DNA of 64,000 nucleotides. It comes from Gammaproteobacteria bacterium. GTDB taxonomy: Bacteria; Pseudomonadota; Gammaproteobacteria; Enterobacterales; Alteromonadaceae. Below, in pieces: positions 53,506-64,000 of this stretch. The stretch lies in NCBI GenBank assembly GCA_018222405.1, contig JAAFAI010000024.1, forward strand, positions 1-64,000, in the 5' to 3' direction. The notes under the pieces were generated by a model that had not been told where the DNA came from, ran no database searches, and saw nothing but the letters and a program-made list of their open reading frames with translations. The first letter of the stretch is position 1, and every line of letters starts with the position of its first letter. A program made the translations under genes and the position numbers.

Positions 53506-55680
53506 TTAATCGATTTTCTGTTTCAGACCGCGGCGAATAAGCAAAGCATCAGTGCTTGGCTCACGGCCACGGAAGGCCTTGTAAGACTCCATCGGCGGGC
53601 GTGAATTGCCGACTGACAGGATATGTTTACGGTACTTCATACCATTCTCAAGCGTCAGTCCACCATTGTCCTGAACAAAAGCAAAAGCATCGGCTGCGAG
53701 TATTTCACTCCACATATAAGCGTAGTAACCTGCCGAGTAACCGCCCCCCATGGAATGGGCAAAAAATGCTGACTTATAGCGAGGTGGTACATAACTGAGA
53801 GCGGCGCCATGTTTAGCCAAAGCCTCATTCTCAAATGCTGTGATGTCTTCAGGCACACTGTCGGCAGACAGGGTATGCCACTCCATATCGAGTAGCGCTG
53901 CAGCCATGTACTCCAACGTATCATAGCCCATATTAAAGGTGCGCGAACGGATTACTCTTTCCAGCAACTCAGCAGGAATAGGCTCGCCGGTCTGATAATG
54001 TTTTGCGTAATTGGCTATCACTTCAGGATATGCCGCCCAGTCTTCCTGGAAGGTCGATGGAAACTCAACAAAATCCCGCGATACCGACGTACCTGCCAGT
54101 GATGGATAGGTCACATCGGAGAACATGCCATGCAAGCCATGTCCTAGTTCGTGGAACATGGTGGTAACATTGTCATAACTTACCAGCGTAGGTTCACCTT
54201 CCGGCGCCTTCTGGATATTCATCACATTGACCACCACCGGCTTTTGTTCGAGTAATTTAGACTGGCCAACAAAAGAGCTCATCCATGCGCCGCCACGTTT
54301 GCCTTTACGGGCAAAATAATCGGCGTAAAAAATCGCCAGGCTCTTACCGTCCACATCGAATAACTCATAAGCTTCAACATCGGGATGGTAAACCGGCAGA
54401 TCAGGGCGTGGCTCAAACCGGATACCGAATAAACGGTTCATGGTAAAGAACACACCGTCTTTTAACACCCGGTTAAATTCAAAGAATTGCTTCACCTCAT
54501 TTTCGTCGAGGTCGTAACGTGCCTGACGGACTTTTTCGGCATAATAAGCCCAGTCCCAGGGCTGCACTGTGAAATCATTTCCTTGTGCATCAATGATCTG
54601 CTGGATATCTGCCGCTTCTTTTTTTACATTTTCAACTACTGCGGGCACCATACTGCCAAGCATATCGAACACCGCTTCCGGCGTGCCTGCCATCTGTGGC
54701 TCAAGGCTGTAACTGGCCCAGTTTTCGTAACCCAGAAGCGTCGCTTTTTGCGCACGTAACTCTGCCAGACGCTTGATAATTTCGGTGTTATCGAATTCAC
54801 CGGATTGCGCTCTGTAAGCCGAAGCTTCCCATACACGCTGTCTTAACGCACGATTCTCCAACGACGCCAGAACAGGCTGACGAGTGGTATTGGTAATACT
54901 GATTAGGTATTTACCCTCGTGGCCGGCCGCGGATGCTGCCTCGGCAGCGGTTTTGATTTGGCTCTCGGATAAGCCGGCCAGTTCCGCTTCGTCTTCCACT
55001 ACTACCGCAATGTTTGAGGATTCAGCCAACAGGTTTTGGGAAAACTGGGTAGTCAGCGTTGAATGCTCTTCATTGATCTTACGAATTTTTGCCTTATCGC
55101 TGTCATTTAACGTTGCACCGGCTCGCACAAAACGCGTGTAGGTTTGTTCCAGTAAGCGCAGGGACTCCGCATCCAGATTCAGCGTATCGCGCTGGTTGTA
55201 AAGCGCTTCAACACGCTCAAACAAGGCACTGTTAAGATTAATATTATCGGCATGAGCGGCCAGTTTAGGAGCCAGCTGCTTTTGCAACTCGCGGCGCTCT
55301 GGCGTGCTATCGGTGCCAACCAGGTTAAAAAACACCCGGCTCGCCCGGGTAAGTAGTGCACCGCTTTTCTCCATAGCAACCAGCGTATTTTCAAAAGTTG
55401 CCGGTGCAGTATTTTGAGCTATGGCATCTATTTCCGCGGCCTGTTCTGCCATGCCCTGCTCGAAAGCCGGCATAAAATGCACATCATCAATTATCCGGAA
55501 GTCAGGCGCTCCATAGGTAAGTGAACTCTCTGTCATAAACGGGTTATCCTGGTGTTGTGCTGCGGCCATCTGGTCGGTGGGCGCCTTAGCGGAAGCACCG
55601 GTCTGAGTCTGCGCTTCCTGCGAACAGCCTGCCATAAAAAGAGCAGTAAAAACTGCTGCTGCCGTTACTGTTTTTTTCAT
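53506..55680 (-). CDS. M3-family peptidyl-dipeptidase lipoprotein
   Basis: A 724-residue member of the M3 metallopeptidases (Dcp/OpdA type). The signal ends in the lipobox MAGC19, so it is a lipoprotein, whereas E. coli Dcp is largely periplasmic. The zinc site is HELGHGLHGM, in the family form HExGH, with the third ligand further on in the SRDFVEFPSTFQEDW region. It releases dipeptides from the C-terminus of oligopeptides. The protein is the third exported peptidase of the window. The gene is flanked by its own terminator. Confidence 0.93.
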   Translation of the reverse strand: MKKTVTAAAVFTALFMAGCSQEAQTQTGASAKAPTDQMAAAQHQDNPFMTESSLTYGAPDFRIIDDVHFMPAFEQGMAEQAAEIDAIAQNTAPATFENTLVAMEKSGALLTRASRVFFNLVGTDSTPERRELQKQLAPKLAAHADNINLNSALFERVEALYNQRDTLNLDAESLRLLEQTYTRFVRAGATLNDSDKAKIRKINEEHSTLTTQFSQNLLAESSNIAVVVEDEAELAGLSESQIKTAAEAASAAGHEGKYLISITNTTRQPVLASLENRALRQRVWEASAYRAQSGEFDNTEIIKRLAELRAQKATLLGYENWASYSLEPQMAGTPEAVFDMLGSMVPAVVENVKKEAADIQQIIDAQGNDFTVQPWDWAYYAEKVRQARYDLDENEVKQFFEFNRVLKDGVFFTMNRLFGIRFEPRPDLPVYHPDVEAYELFDVDGKSLAIFYADYFARKGKRGGAWMSSFVGQSKLLEQKPVVVNVMNIQKAPEGEPTLVSYDNVTTMFHELGHGLHGMFSDVTYPSLAGTSVSRDFVEFPSTFQEDWAAYPEVIANYAKHYQTGEPIPAELLERVIRSRTFNMGYDTLEYMAAALLDMEWHTLSADSVPEDITAFENEALAKHGAALSYVPPRYKSAFFAHSMGGGYSAGYYAYMWSEILAADAFAFVQDNGGLTLENGMKYRKHILSVGNSRPPMESYKAFRGREPSTDALLIRRGLKQKID

Positions 55681-55953
55681 TATTGTTCCTACTTCTTTGC
55701 TGTTTACTTTTAAATTCTGTCAGCTAATAGTAAACAGGCAGCAATGTGCCGTCGACGCGGGTCATCTCATAACCGGCAGGGATCATCGTGAAAATGAGCG
55801 CACACGTAACCGCAACAGTGTCTTTAACAGTTGTCAGAACTGGCTGACCGTTAAACCTGCGACATAAATCGGTCAATCACCGCCAACGGGTATTTAAACT
55901 CTTAATCCAGCGGACTATCATTCGCTTCTTAGCTATTTACGAAGGATATTTTT

Positions 55954-56361
55954 GTGAGTCAGGCAACTGTTAAGTTACTTCAGGATTACTACGCTGCTTT
56001 TAATAAGCAGGATATGGACACCTTTTTGTCGCTGCTCACTGATGATGTTATTCATGACATCAATCAGGGCGCTCGCGAAGTAGGTAAGAATGCCTTTGTG
56101 GCGTTTATGAAGCGCATGAACAAAAATTACAGAGAAACCATTGTAGATATTGAGATAATGACCAATACCGCTGGCGATCGCGCCGCAGTAGAATTTACTG
56201 TATTAGGCGAATACCTGGCCACCGATGAGGGTTTACCCGAAGCAAACGGGCAAACTTATAAGCTGCCGGCCGGTGCGTTTTTTGCTATTCGCGATGGCCT
56301 GGTTGCGCGGGTAACAAACTATTACAACCTTGAAGACTGGATAGCACAGGTTTCGGCTTGA
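55954..56361 (+). CDS. SnoaL/NTF2-like protein, ketosteroid-isomerase-related
   Basis: A 135-residue single-domain cone-shaped SnoaL-like protein starting at GTG 55954 (VSQATVKLLQDYYAAFN, with AAGGA upstream). DVIHDINQGAREVGKNAFVAFM and the later GAFFAIRDGLVARVTNYYNLEDW are typical. It probably binds a small molecule. It is the first of a three-gene unit with a GNAT acetyltransferase and a nitrilase-family amidase; the three are close together and codirectional. Confidence 0.87.
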   Translation: MSQATVKLLQDYYAAFNKQDMDTFLSLLTDDVIHDINQGAREVGKNAFVAFMKRMNKNYRETIVDIEIMTNTAGDRAAVEFTVLGEYLATDEGLPEANGQTYKLPAGAFFAIRDGLVARVTNYYNLEDWIAQVSA

Positions 56362-56380
56362 TTGCTACACAACACTCATT

Positions 56381-56971
56381 ATGCTTACCTTTAAATGTTT
56401 ATCCGGTGCAGCGCTCCATCAATATATAGAAGAGCTCGCCCAACTGCGGATGCGGGTGTTTCGCGACTTTCCCTATTTGTATGATGGCGATGCCGCTTAC
56501 GAAGCCCGATACCTGAGCACCTACATTGAAGCGCCCGACAGTATTATTGTACTGGCACTCGACGGCGATAAAGCCGTAGGCGCATCTACCGGTGTACCGC
56601 TGAAACATGAAACTACGGAAGTAAAGCAGCCTTTTGTTGAGGCCGGGTTTGATACTGAACGCATATTTTATTGTGGCGAGTCGGTGCTGCTGCCACAATA
56701 TCGTGGTCAGGGCGCGGGCGTTGCCTTTTTTGAATACCGTGAGGCGCACGCCAGGTCCATCACAGGCATTACCCACTCATGCTTTTGTGCGGTTCAGCGC
56801 CCGGCCGATCACCCGGCTCGCCCGGCAGATTTTCAGCCGCTTGATACATTCTGGCAGCATCGCGGCTATCAGAAATGTGCCGACCTGACCACCACCTTCA
56901 GCTGGAAGGAAGTGGGTGAATCTGAGGAATCTTCCAAACCCATGACATTCTGGATGAAAGCACTCACTTAG
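56381..56971 (+). CDS. GNAT-family acetyltransferase
   Basis: A 196-residue N-acetyltransferase. The acetyl-CoA pyrophosphate-binding motif is LPQYRGQGAGVAFFEYREAH; the beta-strand before it is RIFYCGESVLL. It lies 19 bases after the SnoaL-like gene and eight bases before the amidase gene, so the three are one operon. The acceptor is unknown. Acetylation and an amidase in one unit suggest modification and breakdown of an amine or amide compound; that is inference. Confidence 0.88.
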   Translation: MLTFKCLSGAALHQYIEELAQLRMRVFRDFPYLYDGDAAYEARYLSTYIEAPDSIIVLALDGDKAVGASTGVPLKHETTEVKQPFVEAGFDTERIFYCGESVLLPQYRGQGAGVAFFEYREAHARSITGITHSCFCAVQRPADHPARPADFQPLDTFWQHRGYQKCADLTTTFSWKEVGESEESSKPMTFWMKALT

Positions 56972-56979
56972 GAGTAGCA

Positions 56980-57855
56980 ATGCATACATTTAAACTGGCC
57001 TCGGCTCAGTATGACATCGGTTTTTTTGAACACTGGGATGAGTTTGCCAGAAAGCTTGATGACTGGGTAAGCCGCGCGGCCAGACAAGGTGCCAGACTGC
57101 TGGTTTTTCCCGAGTATGGCAGCATGGAGCTCACTTCCCTGTTTGGTGAAGCGGTGTATAGTGATTTAGCTAAGCAACTGCACGCTATGCAAAGCCTGTT
57201 GCCTCGTTGGACTGACCTGCATAAATCGTTAGCGGTTCAATACGACGTGCATATTCTGGCCAGTTCTTTTCCTACCGCGCAGGAGGATGGCCGTTTTGTT
57301 AATCGCGCCAACCTGTTCGGCCCTGAGGGTCTGCTCGGCTATCAGGATAAGCTCATCATGACCCGGTTTGAGAACGAACAATGGCACATCAGCCCGGGCA
57401 CCGACATAAAAGTAATTGATACAACGCTTGGCCGGATCGGCATTCACATTTGTTACGACTCGGAGTTTCCCATGATCGCCAACCATCAGGTAGCGGCAGG
57501 CGCCGATTTGTTGCTGGTCCCCAGTTGTACGGATACTCAGGCGGGCTTCCACCGCGTTCGCATCGGTTGTCAGGCCCGCGCATTAGAGAATCAGTGCTAT
57601 GTAGTTCAGTCGCCTACGGTTGGCGATGCCAACTGGTCGCCAGCCGTCGATGCTAACACCGGCCGCGCCAGCATTTATAGCCCGGTTGATTATGGCTTTC
57701 CGGCAAACGGGATTTTAGCCGAGGGTGAAAACAGCGACCCAGCCTGGGTGTATGCCACCGTCGACCTGGGAGAAATCGCCCGAATTCGTAGTGAGGGGCA
57801 GGTATTTAATTACCGCGACTGGCCCAAACAGTTCGACTTAAAGGCACCCCGGTAA
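56980..57855 (+). CDS. Carbon-nitrogen hydrolase (nitrilase superfamily)
   Basis: A 291-residue amidase of the nitrilase superfamily with the full Glu-Lys-Cys triad: E in LVFPEYGSMEL, K in LGYQDKLIMTRFE and C in IGIHICYDSEFP. Closest in type are the omega-amidase or N-carbamoylputrescine amidase branches, but the substrate is not determined. It ends the SnoaL-GNAT-amidase unit and meets the convergent adenylate cyclase gene 23 bases on. Confidence 0.9.
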   Translation: MHTFKLASAQYDIGFFEHWDEFARKLDDWVSRAARQGARLLVFPEYGSMELTSLFGEAVYSDLAKQLHAMQSLLPRWTDLHKSLAVQYDVHILASSFPTAQEDGRFVNRANLFGPEGLLGYQDKLIMTRFENEQWHISPGTDIKVIDTTLGRIGIHICYDSEFPMIANHQVAAGADLLLVPSCTDTQAGFHRVRIGCQARALENQCYVVQSPTVGDANWSPAVDANTGRASIYSPVDYGFPANGILAEGENSDPAWVYATVDLGEIARIRSEGQVFNYRDWPKQFDLKAPR

Positions 57856-57878
57856 AAAGAAACGTTCTAATTACACGG

Positions 57879-59858
57879 TTACCAATAATTGAGCAACTCA
57901 AAGTCCTGCTCTGCGGCATCGATGAAAGCCTGATAAATACGTTTGCGCTGCGAACTTTCCGGCACAAAAATGTAGCAAGGCGGACGAGGAACAGACTCCT
58001 GCAACTCAAACCACAACTTATCCAGCGATTCTTTTCCGGGCACCACGTAAGTCTCACCCCATGTGGTGGTATAGATAACGGTTACTTCATCCACGGTGGG
58101 CTTGAGGCGACTGGAGGTAAAATTGACCACTGCCATACAGGCCTTTATTTGCATCGGGCTTAACAGGGCTTCCCTTGGAATGGCATTCACCCGCACCGGG
58201 CCGAAGATCTTGCCAAAATGCTTGATCAGGGCATGGATGTCGCTGTCGGTAACAGGGTCAGTATCGTAATCGAGTAACACTGTGGTGCTGATATCGATGA
58301 CGCGATTACATACGCACCACAAGATGAGTCTGACTGGCGACTCGGCCACACTAATGCGGGCTTTTTCCTGATTCTTACCCAGCACGCCAAGCTGATCGTC
58401 GTAATAGGCTGCCCAGACTTGCTGACCATTTTTGCGTCGGTGCTGTTTAATGGTTATCACCGGGCAAAATACCTTGTCGTCGAAGCCGATGCGTAAAAAC
58501 TCCAGCTTGTGCTCTTTTTTAGAGTAAAACGTGTCGAGTCGACGACCCAATACGGCCATATCTTCGCGACTGACCGACTGATTATCCATTTGCAACTGCG
58601 AGGACATGCGCCGGTAGCAATAAATTAAGAAACGGTGAATTTTGCGGCTCAACTGGACTAACTCGGTGAGCGACCAGTTATGGGAATTATCCAGATGCCG
58701 AATCTGACTTTTGGTCCAGCCCCACTGTTTAACCAGGCCAGCAATAATGCGCCGTTTAAAAGTAATATCACTTTCTGCCACGGGCTGGCTGAGCTGGCAA
58801 TTGCACTTAATATAAAGGCACTGCTGTAGCAGCAAAACGGTTTCCGACTCGTTAACCGCCTGATAATGGCTCAGCAGTTGATCAAACATTAAAGCATAGG
58901 GATCAATATTGGCCACGTTGCCTGGCGCTTCATCGCCATGATGGACTCGTTTTTTCAGCAGATTACATAACGGCTGCTCGTTCTCCAGATTCTCCAGAAA
59001 CACTTCCAGCTTGGCCATTTTTAAGACTGATTTAAATGGTGAATCGATAGCTTTACCCAACTGCCAGATTGCAGCGCCAAACAGTTCCTTGATATCCAGC
59101 TTGTCGAGATGGCCCAGATCCATAAACCAGTTGGGATCCGGTGAGCCGCCCTCTTCCAGAGCATTCAGCAGCGAATAATACTGCTGTTCAGTAGTCGAAT
59201 CGGGCGTTAACCACCAGAACGGTGCCTTACCTGCCACCACGATATTAGTGGTATAAAACTCGGATTTTAAGAACACGGCCTGAGCGGAGCCAGCGCTTTC
59301 TCCTTCGGCTACGCCAAAATCATTGTTTCTGACTTTTTCAATATCCGACAGGAAAAAATGGACTTCGATGTCATAACAATTCATCGCCCAGCCTTCAACA
59401 GCGTGGAGTTTGCGTTGCATGGCATCCAGGGACGCTTGACTCAATTTATCGCCATCCACGCAAACCCAGTAATCAAAGTCAGACTTCTCCGATTGCGCGA
59501 TGGTGCCAATACTGCCCATTAATACCAAAGCGTCGATGGCTCGCTGGCGGGGCCAGACAGACTTGATATCGTCAAATAAGTCTTGATGCTGAGGAAAAAT
59601 AGTAAACAGCGCGTCTTTTATTTCGTCACGAAAACTGAAGTTATTCAGGCCGTAAAACAGGTCTGCGTCGGCATCAACATAACCGGGGAGGTCAGGGTGA
59701 TTAACGTGCAACAAAAAGGGGATGACATGAAAAAGCGGCCGGCGTTCTGGCGGCAATAAGGCCTGCGCCCGCTCGATACGGGCCTTATTATAACGAAGTA
59801 CCCGCAACAACCGAATTGTCAGGTTTTGCTGAATTGTAAGCGATGGCTGTGAACTCAT
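57879..59858 (-). CDS. cyaA: Class I adenylate cyclase, short form
   Basis: Makes cAMP from ATP. The nucleotidyltransferase-type active site is LMGSIGTIAQSEKSDFDYW, with G115-S116 and the metal-binding D127 and D129, all intact. The N-terminal half matches the class I catalytic domain, and the C-terminal half continues as the regulatory region to LNYW. At 659 residues it is about 190 shorter than E. coli CyaA (848) and lacks part of the C-terminal regulatory domain. It may be a second cyclase or the lineage's normal form. It is a single-gene unit. Confidence 0.85.
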   Translation of the reverse strand: MSSQPSLTIQQNLTIRLLRVLRYNKARIERAQALLPPERRPLFHVIPFLLHVNHPDLPGYVDADADLFYGLNNFSFRDEIKDALFTIFPQHQDLFDDIKSVWPRQRAIDALVLMGSIGTIAQSEKSDFDYWVCVDGDKLSQASLDAMQRKLHAVEGWAMNCYDIEVHFFLSDIEKVRNNDFGVAEGESAGSAQAVFLKSEFYTTNIVVAGKAPFWWLTPDSTTEQQYYSLLNALEEGGSPDPNWFMDLGHLDKLDIKELFGAAIWQLGKAIDSPFKSVLKMAKLEVFLENLENEQPLCNLLKKRVHHGDEAPGNVANIDPYALMFDQLLSHYQAVNESETVLLLQQCLYIKCNCQLSQPVAESDITFKRRIIAGLVKQWGWTKSQIRHLDNSHNWSLTELVQLSRKIHRFLIYCYRRMSSQLQMDNQSVSREDMAVLGRRLDTFYSKKEHKLEFLRIGFDDKVFCPVITIKQHRRKNGQQVWAAYYDDQLGVLGKNQEKARISVAESPVRLILWCVCNRVIDISTTVLLDYDTDPVTDSDIHALIKHFGKIFGPVRVNAIPREALLSPMQIKACMAVVNFTSSRLKPTVDEVTVIYTTTWGETYVVPGKESLDKLWFELQESVPRPPCYIFVPESSQRKRIYQAFIDAAEQDFELLNYW

Positions 59859-60136
59859 TGCACCACATTTATCCTTAAATACTCGTTAAAGGATAGTCAT
59901 TTTATTCCAGTCTGCAGTACTCAGCCAAAATAATCTGTTTCTAGCTGAGCCCTCAATACTACGAGTTTCATTCTGTTATACCCTGCTCAAATAGTTGACG
60001 CCAGCGTTACCGACATAAATATTGATGCATATTCTTTATTGATTTCTTTCGATGATTCAAGCAATCAATTTATTAGATTTTAAAATGCAGTCCTAATCGA
60101 TAATAATTCTCAATAACAACTTCAGGAGAGTTTGAT

Positions 60137-60358
60137 ATGAAAAAAACTATTACTTTCGCCATTCTGCATTTCACGGTCGCTTTTACTGTGGCTTACCTGC
60201 TTACAGGGAGTTTATTGATTGGTGGCGCTATGGCATTGGTTGAGCCATTGATTAACACGGTCGCGTTTTATTTCCATGAAAAATGGTGGACGTGGAAGAC
60301 CAGCAAACAAACCACAAGCACCTTTACTGGCTCTGTCATGAACTCTGCCGTGCTTTAG
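60137..60358 (+). CDS. DUF2061 small membrane protein
   Basis: A 73-residue protein with two helices (ITFAILHFTVAFTVAYLLTG and LLIGGAMALVEPLINTVAFYF), then HEKWW, which is the family hallmark of DUF2061. A good AGGAG ribosome-binding site precedes the ATG. Function unknown; it is often found near membrane or envelope genes. Confidence 0.88.
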   Translation: MKKTITFAILHFTVAFTVAYLLTGSLLIGGAMALVEPLINTVAFYFHEKWWTWKTSKQTTSTFTGSVMNSAVL

Positions 60359-60512
60359 CCTGACGCCCAAATTCAGGCGTTATTTTATAACGCCCTTCTT
60401 CCTTTTAGTGCTATATAGCACCGCAATCACTGACCCGCTTTCGAGTACCTCACCACATCAACCGGCATTAAATACTGCCTGATAATGCAGAAATTACTCA
60501 GAGCACCACGTC

Positions 60513-60539
60513 ATAGCCGGCGCATAGTGCGCCGGCTAT
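60513..60539 (-). terminator. Strong hairpin after katG
   Basis: ATAGCCGGCGCA (60513-60524) and TGCGCCGGCTAT (60528-60539) form a perfect twelve-base stem with a TAG loop. It lies 47 bases beyond the katG stop. There is no T-run, so it is either a non-canonical terminator or an mRNA-stabilising structure. Confidence 0.55.
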
Positions 60540-60586
60540 ACTGATTACAGAATAAACGGGCAAGCAACAAAGCCTGCCATCAATGT

Positions 60587-63051
<2,465 letters not shown>

Positions 63052-64000
63052 TTAGTAGAGTTCAAACACCGGTTTGCCTTCGGCATCAAACTTTACTTCC
63101 ATCACACGGGCGTGACGGTTGGGATCGTACAGTGGATCCTGTTTGATTTCTTCCAGCGGGCGAGTGTCGGTTTTCGGTACCACAGACGGATCGCCAACGG
63201 CATGCTCGTAATCCCGGGCATGATAAACACATAAAGGGGTTATATCATCTTCAGCTACGGTGAAACAGTTATGGCCGGGGCCATAGATTTTCTTGTCGTA
63301 GTCGGTTTGCAACACGGGATGTCTGGTTTTAGTCCATGAATTGCGATCCAGCAGATCGGCGTTTTCATCAGCTTCCATATAGCCCATGCAGTAGCAGGCG
63401 CCAGTGGCACTGGCCGAGAATGCGATAAAGATTTTGCCATTATGTTTAAGCACAGCCGGGCCTTCGTTTACCCAAAAATCAACCCGCTCCCAGTCGTAGT
63501 CCGGAGTAGTGAGCATAAACTGCGTGGTTTTAAGTTTAATGGGCGATTCCATTTCAGCCAGATACAAGTTAGACGCGGCGAACTGTCCGCCGGTTTTCTC
63601 AGCCCAACAAAAATAACGCTTACCATTATTTTCAAATACCGTGGCGTCGAGAGAGAAGTCGATAAAGGATTTCTCATCCCCATCGGCGGCTTGCATCATG
63701 CCCAGCTCCACCCACTCGTCATTAAGCGGATCCTGGCCTGTACACTCGAGCACGTAAGGACGTAACGCCCAGATATCTTCTTCTTCGCTGGCGGCAAAAT
63801 AGATGTACCACTTGCCGTCGAGATAGTGGATTTCAGGCGCCCAGATGTGGCGGCTCATAGGGCCGCTTTCGTGCTTAAACCACACATCAAACGTTTCGGC
63901 GTCCTGTAAGCCTTCAATGGTCGCAGCCTTTCTTAACTCAATGCGATCGTAGGTGGGCACCGAGCCGGTAAAATAATAAAAACCGTCGCTGTGTTTGTAC
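63052..64000 (-). CDS. GH43-like glycoside hydrolase, cut by window end
   Basis: The C-terminal 316 codons of a five-bladed propeller glycosidase; the frame stays open to the right edge (YKHSDGFYYFTGSVPTYDRI before the first internal valine), so the start is outside. Motifs are RHIWAPEIHYLDGKWYIYF, the Y-F-C-W-A-E strand and GPGHNCFTV, all typical of family 43 arabinanases or xylosidases. The conserved aspartate of the first blade would lie outside the window. It probably releases arabinose or xylose from plant or algal polymers. Neighbours that are also glycan-related (LacI, halogenases, esterase) lie elsewhere in the window. Confidence 0.85.
   Translation of the reverse strand, partial: YKHSDGFYYFTGSVPTYDRIELRKAATIEGLQDAETFDVWFKHESGPMSRHIWAPEIHYLDGKWYIYFAASEEEDIWALRPYVLECTGQDPLNDEWVELGMMQAADGDEKSFIDFSLDATVFENNGKRYFCWAEKTGGQFAASNLYLAEMESPIKLKTTQFMLTTPDYDWERVDFWVNEGPAVLKHNGKIFIAFSASATGACYCMGYMEADENADLLDRNSWTKTRHPVLQTDYDKKIYGPGHNCFTVAEDDITPLCVYHARDYEHAVGDPSVVPKTDTRPLEEIKQDPLYDPNRHARVMEVKFDAEGKPVFELY

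Overview
The window looks like chromosomal DNA of a marine gammaproteobacterium of the order Alteromonadales, most likely Alteromonadaceae. This rests on the gene mix: paired flavin-dependent halogenases of the kind found beside carbohydrate-use genes in that group, a class I adenylate cyclase, a FadE-type acyl-CoA dehydrogenase preceded by PsrA-like boxes, several exported M1/M3 peptidases and many lipoproteins. The genus is not proven. No tRNA, rRNA, CRISPR array, insertion sequence or phage gene was seen.

Region 1 (1-6.2 kb): two overlapping tryptophan-halogenase-family genes, a truncated formate/nitrite-transporter remnant, a LacI regulator, upp, and a two-helix membrane protein. Region 2 (6.2-28.2 kb), the core of the window: a complete phenol-to-central-metabolism module, all on the minus strand. 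In transcription order it is a DUF1302 outer-membrane barrel, DUF1329, a YCF48-like propeller, an MMPL/RND permease, a DmpR/XylR-type sigma54 activator, catechol 2,3-dioxygenase, phenol hydroxylase (dmpKLMNOP), then dmpC, E, H, I, F, G, an atypical SDR, a second tautomerase and a 2Fe-2S ferredoxin. A divergent BenM/CatM-like LysR gene (28.2 kb) bounds the module.

The control regions can be read. Two XylR/DmpR-like upstream activating sequences and a possible -24/-12 promoter precede catechol dioxygenase. Perfect ATAC-N7-GTAT boxes, the BenM/CatM recognition pattern, lie between lysR and DUF1302 and again 14.8 kb away upstream of dmpC. I infer two layers of control: DmpR with phenol for the upper pathway, and LysR for the lower pathway and the envelope system. 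The four-gene envelope set has no assigned function and is the best candidate here for an undescribed system.

Region 3 (29-47 kb): fadE, a GGDEF/EAL protein with a ruined GGDEF motif, nhaA, a LysR gene with a DUF2798 neighbour, two exported M1 peptidases, a lipoprotein of six CHRD repeats, an esterase and a chemoreceptor. Region 4 (47-64 kb): a small Cys-rich protein, an SDR, a phosphatase-like protein, a decayed cupin gene, a DUF4382 lipoprotein, a CHASE-PAS hybrid histidine kinase, an M3 peptidase, a SnoaL/GNAT/nitrilase cassette, a short class I adenylate cyclase, DUF2061, katG, and a GH43-like gene cut by the window end. Several Rho-independent terminators mark the unit ends.
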